A DNA stretch of 64,000 nt from Natronomonas gomsonensis (GTDB lineage Archaea; Halobacteriota; Halobacteria; Halobacteriales; Haloarculaceae): positions 186,001-250,000 of the forward strand of contig NZ_JACAWU010000002.1 of the NCBI RefSeq assembly GCF_013391635.1, read 5' to 3'. The position numbers were made by a program, and so were the translations under genes. The notes under the pieces were generated by a model. It was not told where the DNA came from, did not search any database, and was given only the letters and a program-made list of their open reading frames with translations. How positions within the stretch are numbered: position 1 is the stretch's first letter; the number at the start of each line of letters is the position of its first letter. Shown here piece by piece: positions 34,587 through 42,878 of this stretch.

Positions 34587-35596
34587 CCGAGGACTCACGG
34601 CTGGAGGGTCTCCGTGAGGTATCGAGGCGGCGCTTTCTCGCAGGTGCAGGCGCGACGCTCGGCGGAGTCGGTGCGGCGAAGGCGATTCACAACACGACGC
34701 TCGGGTACGGCCAACTCGGCATGGGGACGAACCTCCACGAGCAGGACCTCGCTCCGGTCGTCACCGAGCGCTTGACGCCGAGTTACGACGAGACGGTCGA
34801 CGGCACGCGGCTTCGCCTCGTCGAGAACGGCGTCACGGCGTGGAACGACGACGCGACGCACCGACTCGAGTTCAGGGAGGACTCTATCGACGATGCCCGC
34901 GAGGTCGATTCGGAACTCGGTCTCGGTGGGCGCCTCGCCGCGCTGTTCGCCGACGGCGAAGCGCTGTTGGCTGGCGACTACACCTTCGAGTTCAGCCAAC
35001 CGGAGGCGTTCTTCGAGCGCGTCACGCAATCCGACGCTCGCCCCGACGCCGTCGCGGCTGTTCGGGGCCGTCGTGACCGAACCGTCGACCCGGCCATCGT
35101 CGAGCGGTTCGCCGATGTCGCCCCAGCGAAAATCGAAGCCCTCGTCGACGGTCTCGTTGCGGGGTTCCGCGAGCACGCGGGGTACGACATCCCTCGGTAT
35201 CTCGCCGGCTCCGTCGAAGACAACGTCGCCTTCGGCACCGTCGACCTCCGGAAGCACTTCGAGGGGGAGGTCACCTTCGAGGCGATTTTAGAAAACGACG
35301 GGACGGGGCTGTTCTGCTGGGAGTTGGTCCATCGCTCGATAGACGCGCTTCAAGCGGTCGGCCCGTGGCAACAGAGCGTTCCGGTCGCGGCCTGTTACAT
35401 CAGCGACCGGCGGCACAAACACGCCTTCACGGGCGTTACGAGCGTCATCCGCGAAGACGGCGGCCTCGTGTTCCCGATGACGTTCCTCGATTACACCCAC
35501 TCGACGCTGTACGACGACCTCCACATCACGGGCGTGACGGGTGAGGGATTGGCGGCGTACACCGACGGCCACCGCGCCGACGAAGTGTTCTGGTGA
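34583..35596 (+). CDS. Tat-exported protein of unknown function in archaeosortase locus
   Basis: 337 residues. Tat signal: SRRRFLAGAGATLGGVGAAKA at about residues 14-34, then a soluble domain with no lipobox. It is translationally coupled to the archaeosortase upstream (GTGA overlap). The C-terminal third shows a possible Cys-His-Asp set: Cys245 in GLFCWELVHRS, His278/His280 in DRRHKHAF and Asp303 in FLDYTHS, with spacing that recalls transglutaminase or papain-like enzymes. This is inference. Tat signal is followed by no membrane anchor. Possible surface-acting partner or substrate of the archaeosortases. Confidence 0.8.
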   Translation: MTEDSRLEGLREVSRRRFLAGAGATLGGVGAAKAIHNTTLGYGQLGMGTNLHEQDLAPVVTERLTPSYDETVDGTRLRLVENGVTAWNDDATHRLEFREDSIDDAREVDSELGLGGRLAALFADGEALLAGDYTFEFSQPEAFFERVTQSDARPDAVAAVRGRRDRTVDPAIVERFADVAPAKIEALVDGLVAGFREHAGYDIPRYLAGSVEDNVAFGTVDLRKHFEGEVTFEAILENDGTGLFCWELVHRSIDALQAVGPWQQSVPVAACYISDRRHKHAFTGVTSVIREDGGLVFPMTFLDYTHSTLYDDLHITGVTGEGLAAYTDGHRADEVFW

Positions 35597-35667
35597 CGGT
35601 TCCGCGTGGACTGGACACGGGCCAACAAGGATTTTACCGCACCGACCCTTCCTGTCGGTACGCATAG

Positions 35668-36636
35668 ATGCTCCCCTTCGACGTACTGGCGGTGACGGAC
35701 CCGCTGGCGTGGGTTCTCATCGCGCTGTTCGGCGGCGGCGTCCTCGCCGAGCGATGGCGTCCGGACCTCGCACGCTACGTCGTCGGCGCTGCGTGGGGGC
35801 TGTTCGCCGTCTTCTGGCTGCTGCTCGCGCCGTTTTTCTTCTTCGAGCAGAACAGTTTCGTCGAGGCGTTGCTCGCTCTCGTCGGGGTGCCGGCGTGTCT
35901 GTACGCTGGCTACCTGCTCGTCGACGGGCGAGACTCGCTGTTCGTCCTCTCGCGGGCCGTGGCGGTGATGGGGGTCATCTACCTCCCGGCGGAGACGATA
36001 CCGCTGGTCCGACAGCTGTTGGTCGAACACGTCGCCAGCCAGACGGCGTCGCTGATGTCGTTACTCGGCTACGACCCGACGCTGCAACCCATCGGGCCGG
36101 AGCGGCCGGCCTACGAGGGGTTCCACGCCGCGTTCTTCTTCGAGACGGCCGACCCGAACCACGCCGGCATCGTCTACAACATCATCATGGCGTGTACGGC
36201 GCTGGGGAGTATGGCTATCTTCGCCGGCTGTATCGCCGCGGTCCGGGCGCCGTTGCGACGCAAGCTCCGGGCGCTGGCCGTCTCTATCTCCATCATCTAC
36301 GTCCTCAACATCATCCGGACGACGTTCATCGGGCTCGCCTTCGGCCACCAGTGGTTCGACGGGCCCTATACGCCCTATCTACTGACGCTGTTCGGCGAAT
36401 CCGACCCCTACATGGTGTCCCACATCGTCGCAGAGGGCGTCATCAGCCAGCTGCTGTCGGTCGTCGCGCTGGTGGCGATCGCGTGGTTCGTCATCCGCGA
36501 ACTCCCCGAGTTGCTCGTCATCATCGACGACGTGGCGTACATGGCGACCGGCGAGGACCGCGACACGGCGTCGGAACTCGGACTGCTACCTGATGCCAAG
36601 GATGCGGTGACCGAACGGCCGACCAGCGACGACTGA
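35668..36636 (+). CDS. Second archaeosortase-like protein, altered third catalytic residue
   Basis: 322-residue paralogue of the protein at 33633. Cys176 (MACTALGSM) and Arg217 (LNIIRTTF) are kept with the same 41-residue spacing. In the block equivalent to VADRILSQ it reads VAEGVISQ, so the third Arg is missing, with His252 four residues before. C-terminal tail is acidic and soluble. Own TATA-like box (gattttacc near 35632) fits a separate transcript. May be an archaeosortase with different substrate range, or a reduced-activity partner. Divergence from the first paralogue is large, so duplication is old. Confidence 0.88.
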   Translation: MLPFDVLAVTDPLAWVLIALFGGGVLAERWRPDLARYVVGAAWGLFAVFWLLLAPFFFFEQNSFVEALLALVGVPACLYAGYLLVDGRDSLFVLSRAVAVMGVIYLPAETIPLVRQLLVEHVASQTASLMSLLGYDPTLQPIGPERPAYEGFHAAFFFETADPNHAGIVYNIIMACTALGSMAIFAGCIAAVRAPLRRKLRALAVSISIIYVLNIIRTTFIGLAFGHQWFDGPYTPYLLTLFGESDPYMVSHIVAEGVISQLLSVVALVAIAWFVIRELPELLVIIDDVAYMATGEDRDTASELGLLPDAKDAVTERPTSDD

Positions 36637-36646
36637 CTCGCCTTCT

Positions 36647-37447
36647 CTACACCGGGTCGGGAAGCGACTCCTCGGGTGCGCCTGCCAACGTCGACAGCGC
36701 GTCGTGTTCGATGACGTGGAGGTCGCCCGGAATCACGAGCAGGTGCAGTGGGTCGCCAAAGCTTCGGTCGGCGAGGGAATCGAGTCGGTCGGCGGCGACC
36801 ACCGGGTCAGGGCTTCCCGCGCGGGCGACGACACAGCCGACACAATCGAGTTCCTCGGAGAGCAGCTCGGCGGCGTAGTCGGCTGTCATGTACTCCTCGT
36901 GGTCGGGGTCGATTCCCGACGGTCCGGTACCGACCTTGATGTCGAGGTAGACGAGGGTGTGGAGTCCGCGCTCGCGGTTGTCGGCGATGGTGTCGTGGAC
37001 GCTGCCCGGAACGCCGTCGGCGCCGTGGGCATAGGGGAAGGGGAGCGTCGTCGCCTTTCCGAAGCGGTAGTTCTGGAGGCCGGTCAGGGAGGCAGCGGCC
37101 GCCTCGGCGGTCGTCCCGTGGACGACGTGGGTCTCGATGCCGCGCTCGGCGGCCCGGAGTCGCAGGTCGACGTGGGTGGTGGAAATCATCGTGTCGCCGG
37201 CGGTGAGGAAGACGCACTCACCGTCCTCGGCAGCGTCGAGTATCGGGCCGGGGTCGGATTCGACGCCGGGGCGGTCCCGGACCTCGATGTCGGTGTCGTG
37301 GTAGGATTCGAGGGATTGGACGCTCGCTCCGGCGAGTTTGCTGGTGTAAAATTCCGCGAAGACGCGGTCGGCCGACCGAATCGCCTCCCGCCCCTCGACG
37401 GTTATCGAGCGTTCGTCGTAGAGGCCGAGACCAACGAAGGTGAGCAT
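36647..37447 (-). CDS. dphB: Diphthine synthase DphB
   Basis: 266-residue SAM methyltransferase of the CobA/DphB fold. MLTFVGLGLYDERSITVEG and FLTAGDTMISTTHVDLRLRA mark the DphB active site; the C-terminal part contains RAGSPDPVVAADRL and GDPLHLLVIPGDLHVIEHDAL. Makes diphthine on eEF2 His, the precursor of diphthamide. Start 37447 (MLTFVGLG) is the family N-terminus. Convergent with the second archaeosortase. Confidence 0.93.
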   Translation of the reverse strand: MLTFVGLGLYDERSITVEGREAIRSADRVFAEFYTSKLAGASVQSLESYHDTDIEVRDRPGVESDPGPILDAAEDGECVFLTAGDTMISTTHVDLRLRAAERGIETHVVHGTTAEAAAASLTGLQNYRFGKATTLPFPYAHGADGVPGSVHDTIADNRERGLHTLVYLDIKVGTGPSGIDPDHEEYMTADYAAELLSEELDCVGCVVARAGSPDPVVAADRLDSLADRSFGDPLHLLVIPGDLHVIEHDALSTLAGAPEESLPDPV

Positions 37448-37537
37448 ACCTCCGTTCGGGGGCCCGCGGTCAAAAGCGCCGCGCTCGCCGGCCGCGGAAG
37501 CGTCAGGCTTACCGCCCACGCCCGCCGACCGCCCGTA

Positions 37538-38524
37538 ATGACCGTTCCCTGCGTCCGCGTCCCCCGCGAGCGCGGCGAGGAGACCAGACAGCGACTCGCC
37601 GAAGCGGACGCTATCGCCGACGGCTACGAAATCGAGGTTGTCGACGGCGACATTTACATCCCCGTCGAGGAGTCACTCGACCCGACCGCGGTCGACGGCG
37701 ACTTAGTCTACCGGGACGCACCCGTTCGAGAGGGGCAGATGCTTCCGAAAGACCTGCTCGGCTTCGACCCCTCCTACGAGCGACTCGGCAAGATAGCCAT
37801 CATCGACGAGGACGACGACGAACGCGCCAACGAAATTGCCGACGCGCTCATGGATTCGGACCTCCCCATCGAGACGGTCGTCAACCGCGCCTCGCCAATC
37901 GAAGGTGAACTCCGGGTTCGAAACTGGGACGTACTCGCCGGTGAGACGACCGAAACCGTCCACCGCGAGTACGGCTGTGCGTTCGAACTCGACATCGCCC
38001 ACGTGTTCTTCTCGCCGCGACTGGCGACCGAGCGCCACCGAGTCACCGAACAGGTCGAGTCGGGCGAGCGTTTCTTCGATATGTTCGCCGGCGTCGGGCC
38101 GTTCGTCATCCCTGCCGCGAAGCGAGGCGCCGACGCAGTCGGTGTCGACCTCAACGAAGCCGCCATCGAGTACCTCCGTCGAAACGCCGAGCGGAACGGC
38201 GTCGAAGACCGCGTGACTGCCATCGAAGGCGACGTTCGGGCGGTCGAGGGGTACGATGACTGGGCTGACCGAATCGTGATGAATCTCCCCCACAGCGCCG
38301 ACGAGTTCCTCGACACCGCCGTCGAACTCGCCGGCGACGACTGTGTGGTTCATTACTACGACATCCAACACGACACCGACCCGTTCGGTCCCGGCGAGGC
38401 CGCAATCCGGGCGGCCGCCGAACCGGCCTACGAGGTCACCGTCGAAACCAGACACGACGTGCGGTCGTATGCTCCCCACGAGCGCAACGTCTGTCTCGAC
38501 GTTCGCCTTCGTCGCTCCCGGTGA
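37538..38524 (+). CDS. trm5: tRNA (guanine37-N1)-methyltransferase, Trm5 family
   Basis: 328 residues. The SAM-binding Rossmann part starts FFDMFAGVGPFVIPAAKRG near residue 181; the NLPHSADEFLD motif is the Trm5 form of the catalytic NPP-like motif. N-terminal domain ETRQRLAEADAIADGYEIE and LLGFDPSYERLGKIAIID are the D1/D2-like parts. Methylates G37 of tRNA to prevent frameshifting, possibly also making wyosine precursor. ATG 37538 fits length; a longer frame upstream is antisense to dphB. Confidence 0.92.
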   Translation: MTVPCVRVPRERGEETRQRLAEADAIADGYEIEVVDGDIYIPVEESLDPTAVDGDLVYRDAPVREGQMLPKDLLGFDPSYERLGKIAIIDEDDDERANEIADALMDSDLPIETVVNRASPIEGELRVRNWDVLAGETTETVHREYGCAFELDIAHVFFSPRLATERHRVTEQVESGERFFDMFAGVGPFVIPAAKRGADAVGVDLNEAAIEYLRRNAERNGVEDRVTAIEGDVRAVEGYDDWADRIVMNLPHSADEFLDTAVELAGDDCVVHYYDIQHDTDPFGPGEAAIRAAAEPAYEVTVETRHDVRSYAPHERNVCLDVRLRRSR

Positions 38525-38614
38525 GAGGCCCTCACGCAATCATTTGGATGCGTTTGTCAGAACTCCTTTAGAGTGATGTGAGAACCGTCGTAGTAACCAG
38601 GGGTTCCCCAGAAT

Positions 38615-41239
38615 ATGCGTACCGAATCGACAACCACGGAGCGTGTTCGTTCGCTGCTGTTGGTCGCCGTGATGATTTGTGCTCTCGTCGGCGGCTCTGT
38701 CGCGGTGGCCGGGTCGGCGACGGCAGACCTCGACACCTCGTCGAGTTTCACGACCGACGACACGAGCAGCGACAGTACCGACAGCACCGAGAACAGGTCC
38801 GAAACGGACAGCGGGACGAACACGACCGAGTCGGAGGAGACGGCCGAGAACGAAACCCGGACACACACCGGAGAGGCGACGGCCGGGCCGGATAGCGTCG
38901 GCGTGACTGCTGGGGCGGATGGACAACCGGCAATCGCGACCGCCGATGCCGGGCCGGCCACGCTGCGGTTCACGGAGGACGAGGCCAACGGCTTCCCGGC
39001 CGATGGGACGGCAACGCTGACGCTCCCCGAAGACGGCGGCGTGACGTTCGACACCGAGGCGAGTTCGGTCTCGGTGACCGCGACCAACGGGACGGTCTCT
39101 GAGACGATGCTGTCGGAACGGGAACTCTCGATTGCGGTCGACACCGAAGACGGAACCGACACCGAAATCGCCGTCGACGGACTTCGGTTCGTCGCCACGT
39201 CGGATGCGACAACCACCGAGGCGACGTGGTCGTTCGGAAACGCGACCGGAACAACGACGGTCGAACCGGAGCGAATGACGGCCGCCGGATTCGGCTCGAT
39301 CGTCGCACGCGGCGTCGACGGCGGTCCCGACGGTGGCGCCGGATTCTCGCTGCAACCCGACCCACAGAACGCCCGGACCAACGGCTTTCACGAACGGGGC
39401 GAGTTCGTCGGCGTCTTCATCCCCGAGGAGTACGCCGACCGAATCGCCTTCGACCGCTCTTCGATCGACGACCTCGAAATTCGGACCAGCAACCGGTGTC
39501 ACCGGGACAATCTCGCCGAATCGACGGGCACCAGAAACGCCTACGTTCAAGGCAACGTGCTGTTCTTCAGAGTCTACTGCCAACTCGACCACGACGACTA
39601 TCTCACTGTCCAGAACGTCCGGTTCAACGTGACGGGTGCGACTGCGGACGAGACTCCCGACTTCGATGCGGCACTCGACGTGAAGTACGACCCCGTGAAC
39701 AACACCGACTCGACGCGTGTGGCGGCCGACGGCGACACCCAAGTGTCCGTCCGCTCGCCGACCGTCGAGGGGGTGAACACCTCGGTCGAACGAAGTTCGA
39801 ACGCCACCGCCGGCGACCAGTCGGTGTCGGTTACGGTCGCCGACGAACACGGCGGGCTGGTCGCCGATGGGAGCCAACTCACCGTCTCGCTGACCGGCGG
39901 CGACGGCGTCTCGTTCGACGACTCTCAGAGCGTCGAAGTCGTCTCCGAGAGCGACTCCTTCACTGCGACGGTCGCCGACGTAACGCCGGACTCGCTCGTC
40001 CTCGACGTCGACGGCGACAGTTCCGCGGGCGATTCGCTGACGATTCAGGGCGCCAACGAGAGCGGCCTCGCTTTCGATGTCGGCGAGAACGCCTCCGACG
40101 CCAACCTGACGGTGACGACCAACGCCGGGGGCGACGACGTGACCCAGTCGGCGGGGAGCGTCTCAGTCGGTGGTTCGGACTCCGGGGCTGACGAAGGAGA
40201 CGAGGGAGAGGACGAAGACAGCAGTGGTGACGACGGTGGTGGTGAGGATGGAATCGGCGATGGTGACGATGGCGACTCCGACGGTGATGGCGAAGACGGT
40301 GAGAACGATGATGGCGAAGACGGTGAGAACGATGATGGCGAAGACGGTGAGAACGATGATGGCGAAGACGGCGAAGAAGACAGCAGCAACGATAGCGACG
40401 ATAACACTGGCGACGGAACCGACGACGGAACTGAAAACGCAGATGACGACTCCGGTCCCTCCGGCGGCTCCGGGGACTCGCCCCCGAGTTCCGGCGGTGG
40501 CGGCGGCGGAGGCGGAGGTGGCGCCCCCGCGGATGACTCGACCGACGACTCCGCTGCCGACGACAACGCCGCAGCGACGGCGACCCAACCCCTCGAGGAC
40601 GCCGCACCCGACCAGCCCGGCACGACCGTCGAGTTCGACATCGGCATGCTCGATTCCATCACCTTCGCCGAGGGGGCGTCGGGCAACGTCACGGTGACGG
40701 TCCACGAGGCGCTCCCCGAGGGCGTCCCCGCCACGCCCGGGACGATGATACGGGCGATGACAATCGAGGTGCCCGAGGAACTCGAAAACGAGTCGGCCAC
40801 CATCACCATGTCAGCCGATGCCGACTCGCTCGATGCCGACGCCGAGCGGGTCGTGCTTGGTCACTACGACGACGGGGATGGCGAGTGGGACACCCTCGAA
40901 ACGACGGTAAGCGAGTCCGAGAGTGGCGAGTTGACCTTCGAGGCGACCACGCCCGGATTCTCGCTGTTCGCGGTCCAGACGACCCAGTCGACGCCCACTC
41001 CGACGGCGGCACCGACGCCGTCCGGGAGTGACGGGACGGCAACGCCGGCTGATTCCGAAACGGAAACGACAACACCCACCGCCGCCCCCGGCGACGACGC
41101 TGGTGGTGACGGCCCCCTCAACGAAGCCGCCGGTTTGACCGAATCGATGGGAACGAGCGTTCTCCTCGGCGTCGCGATTGCCGCGCTGCTGCTCGTCGTC
41201 TCGGGTATCCGGCTGTACCGTCGCAACGATAGCCTGTAG
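38615..41239 (+). CDS. Large Ser/Thr-rich surface protein with PGF-pre-PGF-like region
   Basis: 874 residues. Signal peptide near 12-37 (SLLLVAVMICALVGG...), then a Ser/Thr/Asp-rich stretch, a beta-rich ectodomain (about 240-560, with a possible disulfide Cys pair near 294 and 321), an Asp/Glu/Gly-rich repeat (560-610), a poly-Gly stretch near 627, and at about 670-790 a block ending ATTPGFSLFAV, which resembles the PGF-pre-PGF domain found before PGF-CTERM signals. A Thr/Pro stalk and one membrane helix (about 846-866, then RRNDSL) end the protein. The anchor lacks PGF. Likely glycosylated surface protein. Confidence 0.85.
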   Translation: MRTESTTTERVRSLLLVAVMICALVGGSVAVAGSATADLDTSSSFTTDDTSSDSTDSTENRSETDSGTNTTESEETAENETRTHTGEATAGPDSVGVTAGADGQPAIATADAGPATLRFTEDEANGFPADGTATLTLPEDGGVTFDTEASSVSVTATNGTVSETMLSERELSIAVDTEDGTDTEIAVDGLRFVATSDATTTEATWSFGNATGTTTVEPERMTAAGFGSIVARGVDGGPDGGAGFSLQPDPQNARTNGFHERGEFVGVFIPEEYADRIAFDRSSIDDLEIRTSNRCHRDNLAESTGTRNAYVQGNVLFFRVYCQLDHDDYLTVQNVRFNVTGATADETPDFDAALDVKYDPVNNTDSTRVAADGDTQVSVRSPTVEGVNTSVERSSNATAGDQSVSVTVADEHGGLVADGSQLTVSLTGGDGVSFDDSQSVEVVSESDSFTATVADVTPDSLVLDVDGDSSAGDSLTIQGANESGLAFDVGENASDANLTVTTNAGGDDVTQSAGSVSVGGSDSGADEGDEGEDEDSSGDDGGGEDGIGDGDDGDSDGDGEDGENDDGEDGENDDGEDGENDDGEDGEEDSSNDSDDNTGDGTDDGTENADDDSGPSGGSGDSPPSSGGGGGGGGGGAPADDSTDDSAADDNAAATATQPLEDAAPDQPGTTVEFDIGMLDSITFAEGASGNVTVTVHEALPEGVPATPGTMIRAMTIEVPEELENESATITMSADADSLDADAERVVLGHYDDGDGEWDTLETTVSESESGELTFEATTPGFSLFAVQTTQSTPTPTAAPTPSGSDGTATPADSETETTTPTAAPGDDAGGDGPLNEAAGLTESMGTSVLLGVAIAALLLVVSGIRLYRRNDSL
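40286..40372 (+). repeat. 24-base tandem repeat in surface-protein gene
   Basis: The unit gatggcgaagacggtgagaa plus cgat repeats head to tail three times (40286-40309, 40310-40333, 40334-40357) with a partial fourth copy, encoding Asp-Gly-Glu-Asp-Gly-Glu-Asn-Asp. The copies are nearly identical, so this is a likely site of slipped-strand length change. Confidence 0.8.
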
Positions 41240-41302
41240 TCGCGTCCCTCGAAGTAGTTCGCAACCCTTATTGCGATTATCCTCCCACGGTGGAATAGGC
41301 GC

Positions 41303-41375
41303 GCCGGAGTAGCTCAGCTGGCAGAGCGATTCCTTCGTAAGGAATAGGTCGAGGGTTCAAATCCCTCCTCCGGCT
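41303..41375 (+). tRNA. tRNA-Thr, anticodon CGT
   Basis: Folds as a normal tRNA: acceptor GCCGGAG/CTCCGGC (41303-41309 with 41368-41374), D arm GCTC/GAGC, anticodon stem ATTCC/GGAAT with loop TTCGTAA (41334-41340, anticodon CGT at 41336-41338), variable AGGTC, T arm GAGGG/CCCTC around TTCAAAT, discriminator T at 41375. Reads codon ACG. No intron, no encoded CCA. Confidence 0.96.
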
Positions 41376-41445
41376 TCTTCTGCCGAACGACGTGAGGCGA
41401 AAGCCGAGCGTGGGATTCGAATCGAGAACAGCTCCGCTCCGACCC

Positions 41446-41490
41446 CGGTTCACAATCATCTCATCCGGCTTTTTGACGGAACGAAGTGGA
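41446..41490 (+). repeat. Degenerate copy of the tRNA-Thr 3' end
   Basis: The segment cggttcacaatcatctcatc, then cggctttttgacggaacga, lines up with 41353-41397 (T arm, acceptor and the bases just after the tRNA) at roughly three in four positions. A similar near-palindrome, gggattcgaatc, sits between at 41412-41423. Looks like decayed tRNA fragments, as left by past insertions at a tRNA or by duplication. Rest of the 130-base gap to the next gene shows nothing else. Confidence 0.4.
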
Positions 41491-41506
41491 GTCGGAGCGC
41501 GAGGAG

Positions 41507-42178
41507 CTAGGCTGGGTCCGTCGACCGGAGCAGCGCCGACAGCATCTTCGATTCGGCCTTCCGGAGGTGTTCGTCGACGGTGGAGGGCGCACACTCCAGT
41601 TCGTCGGCCAACTCGCCCTGATTGACCTGTCGGGGGATGTCGTAGTACCCCATCTCGACGGCGGTTTCGAACACTTCCCGCTGGCGGTCGGTCAGCATCG
41701 ACAGCATGTCACGTGTACCGGGGGAGTACTGGCCGACCTGTTGAATCGAGACGCTGATGTGGTCGGGGACGGCTTTCAGCGCCTCTCTGAGCATATCGTG
41801 GGTGCCGACGATGGTGACGAGGACGCCGCCGCGGTCGGTGAACTCGATGGGCGTGTCGATGATGAGCGCGAACTCGTAACACAGCGCCATCAGCGTCCCT
41901 GCCGGTTCGCCCGGGTGGACGTGGACGTAGAGGTGGAAGGTGTTCTCGGCTTCGACGTCGAGGACGTCGTAGCTGATGACGGAGTCGTGGGCTTCGACCG
42001 CCTCGACGACGGCGTCGCGGTCGCCGTTGAGTCGGTACAGCAACACGCCGGTGCCGTCGCCGAAGGAGTCGATGTGGAGCAGCGCTTCGCGTCCGACCCC
42101 GTCGATACGGGACAGCTCCGCGTCGACCGGGTGAATCCCGTTGTGTTCCGACGTGAGGACGAGGTCGAAGTATCGCAT
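41507..42178 (-). CDS. Bat-type transcriptional regulator with HTH_10 domain
   Basis: 223 residues. The C-terminal 55 residues (LTDRQREVFETAVEMGYYDIPR, then ELADELECAPSTVDEHLRKAE) are the HTH_10 (bacterio-opsin activator) DNA-binding domain. The N-terminal 150 residues form an alpha/beta sensor-like part with no identified ligand site. Divergent from the cupin gene (118-base gap), so mutual control is plausible. Confidence 0.87.
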   Translation of the reverse strand: MRYFDLVLTSEHNGIHPVDAELSRIDGVGREALLHIDSFGDGTGVLLYRLNGDRDAVVEAVEAHDSVISYDVLDVEAENTFHLYVHVHPGEPAGTLMALCYEFALIIDTPIEFTDRGGVLVTIVGTHDMLREALKAVPDHISVSIQQVGQYSPGTRDMLSMLTDRQREVFETAVEMGYYDIPRQVNQGELADELECAPSTVDEHLRKAESKMLSALLRSTDPA

Positions 42179-42296
42179 GGACTGTTCGTGTCCCGTGTAT
42201 CACACCCATTGGGGTAATCGTTTGGGTCACCACGGGTATTTTCGCACCGTCTACAACCGGGAAACTGTTTATACGGACGGGACAACTGAAAGACGC

Positions 42297-42800
42297 ATGC
42301 GCAAGGTTGCCATCGACGATGTCGACATCGAGTTGAGTCCGCTGGGCGTCCACAGCGTCAGACGGCCGGTCTCGGATGCGCTGGGCACCGACCACTTCGC
42401 GATGAACTACTTCGAACTCGAGCCCGGCGAGTCCTTCTCCGGTGGACTCCACACCCACCACGACCAAGAGGAGGTGTTCTACGTCCAGTCCGGGGAGGCG
42501 ACGTTCGAGGTCGCGGACGAACCAAGCACCGACGCCACCGAATCGGTCACGGTCGGTGCCGGCGAAGTGATTCGGTTCCCGCCGGGGCAGTTCCAAGAGG
42601 GCTCTAACGACGCCGACAACGACCACCCGGTGGTCGGATTCGCATTCGGAGCGCCGTCGTCGAAACACGACTGGGACTCCATCGAATCGGTGATGCCTTG
42701 CAGCGAGTGCGGCGAGGAGACTGGCCACGGTCTCTCGCTCACCGAGGAGAACACCTTCGAGTTCACGTGTACGGAGTGTGGGAACGAACTGACGATTTGA
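42297..42800 (+). CDS. Cupin protein with C-terminal zinc ribbon
   Basis: 167 residues. Cupin motif 1 is GGLHTHHDQEEVFYVQSGEATFEV (residues about 49-72, with His and Glu metal ligands), motif 2 is around GEVIRFPPGQFQEG. The C-terminal tail holds two Cys pairs, PCSECGEE and FTCTECGNE, a zinc ribbon not usual in small cupins. TATA-like box (gtttatacg, 42267-42275) gives a leaderless start at 42297. Substrate unknown; could bind a nucleotide or small metabolite and act with the divergent regulator. Confidence 0.82.
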   Translation: MRKVAIDDVDIELSPLGVHSVRRPVSDALGTDHFAMNYFELEPGESFSGGLHTHHDQEEVFYVQSGEATFEVADEPSTDATESVTVGAGEVIRFPPGQFQEGSNDADNDHPVVGFAFGAPSSKHDWDSIESVMPCSECGEETGHGLSLTEENTFEFTCTECGNELTI

Positions 42801-42878
42801 ACGTGTCGGCCCCGCGAGGACGTATTTTTCACCGGTCAGGGGAAAGATACTTGTGATTGGGTACTACCCGTCTAACGT

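Noticed and set aside
36704-37537. In-frame extension of trm5 by about 278 codons
   Set aside because: It is antisense to dphB and would double the size of Trm5.
41277-41594. Frame of about 105 codons across tRNA-Thr on the - strand containing RRDLNPRPIPYEG
   Set aside because: That peptide is the well-known false translation of tRNA antisense sequence.
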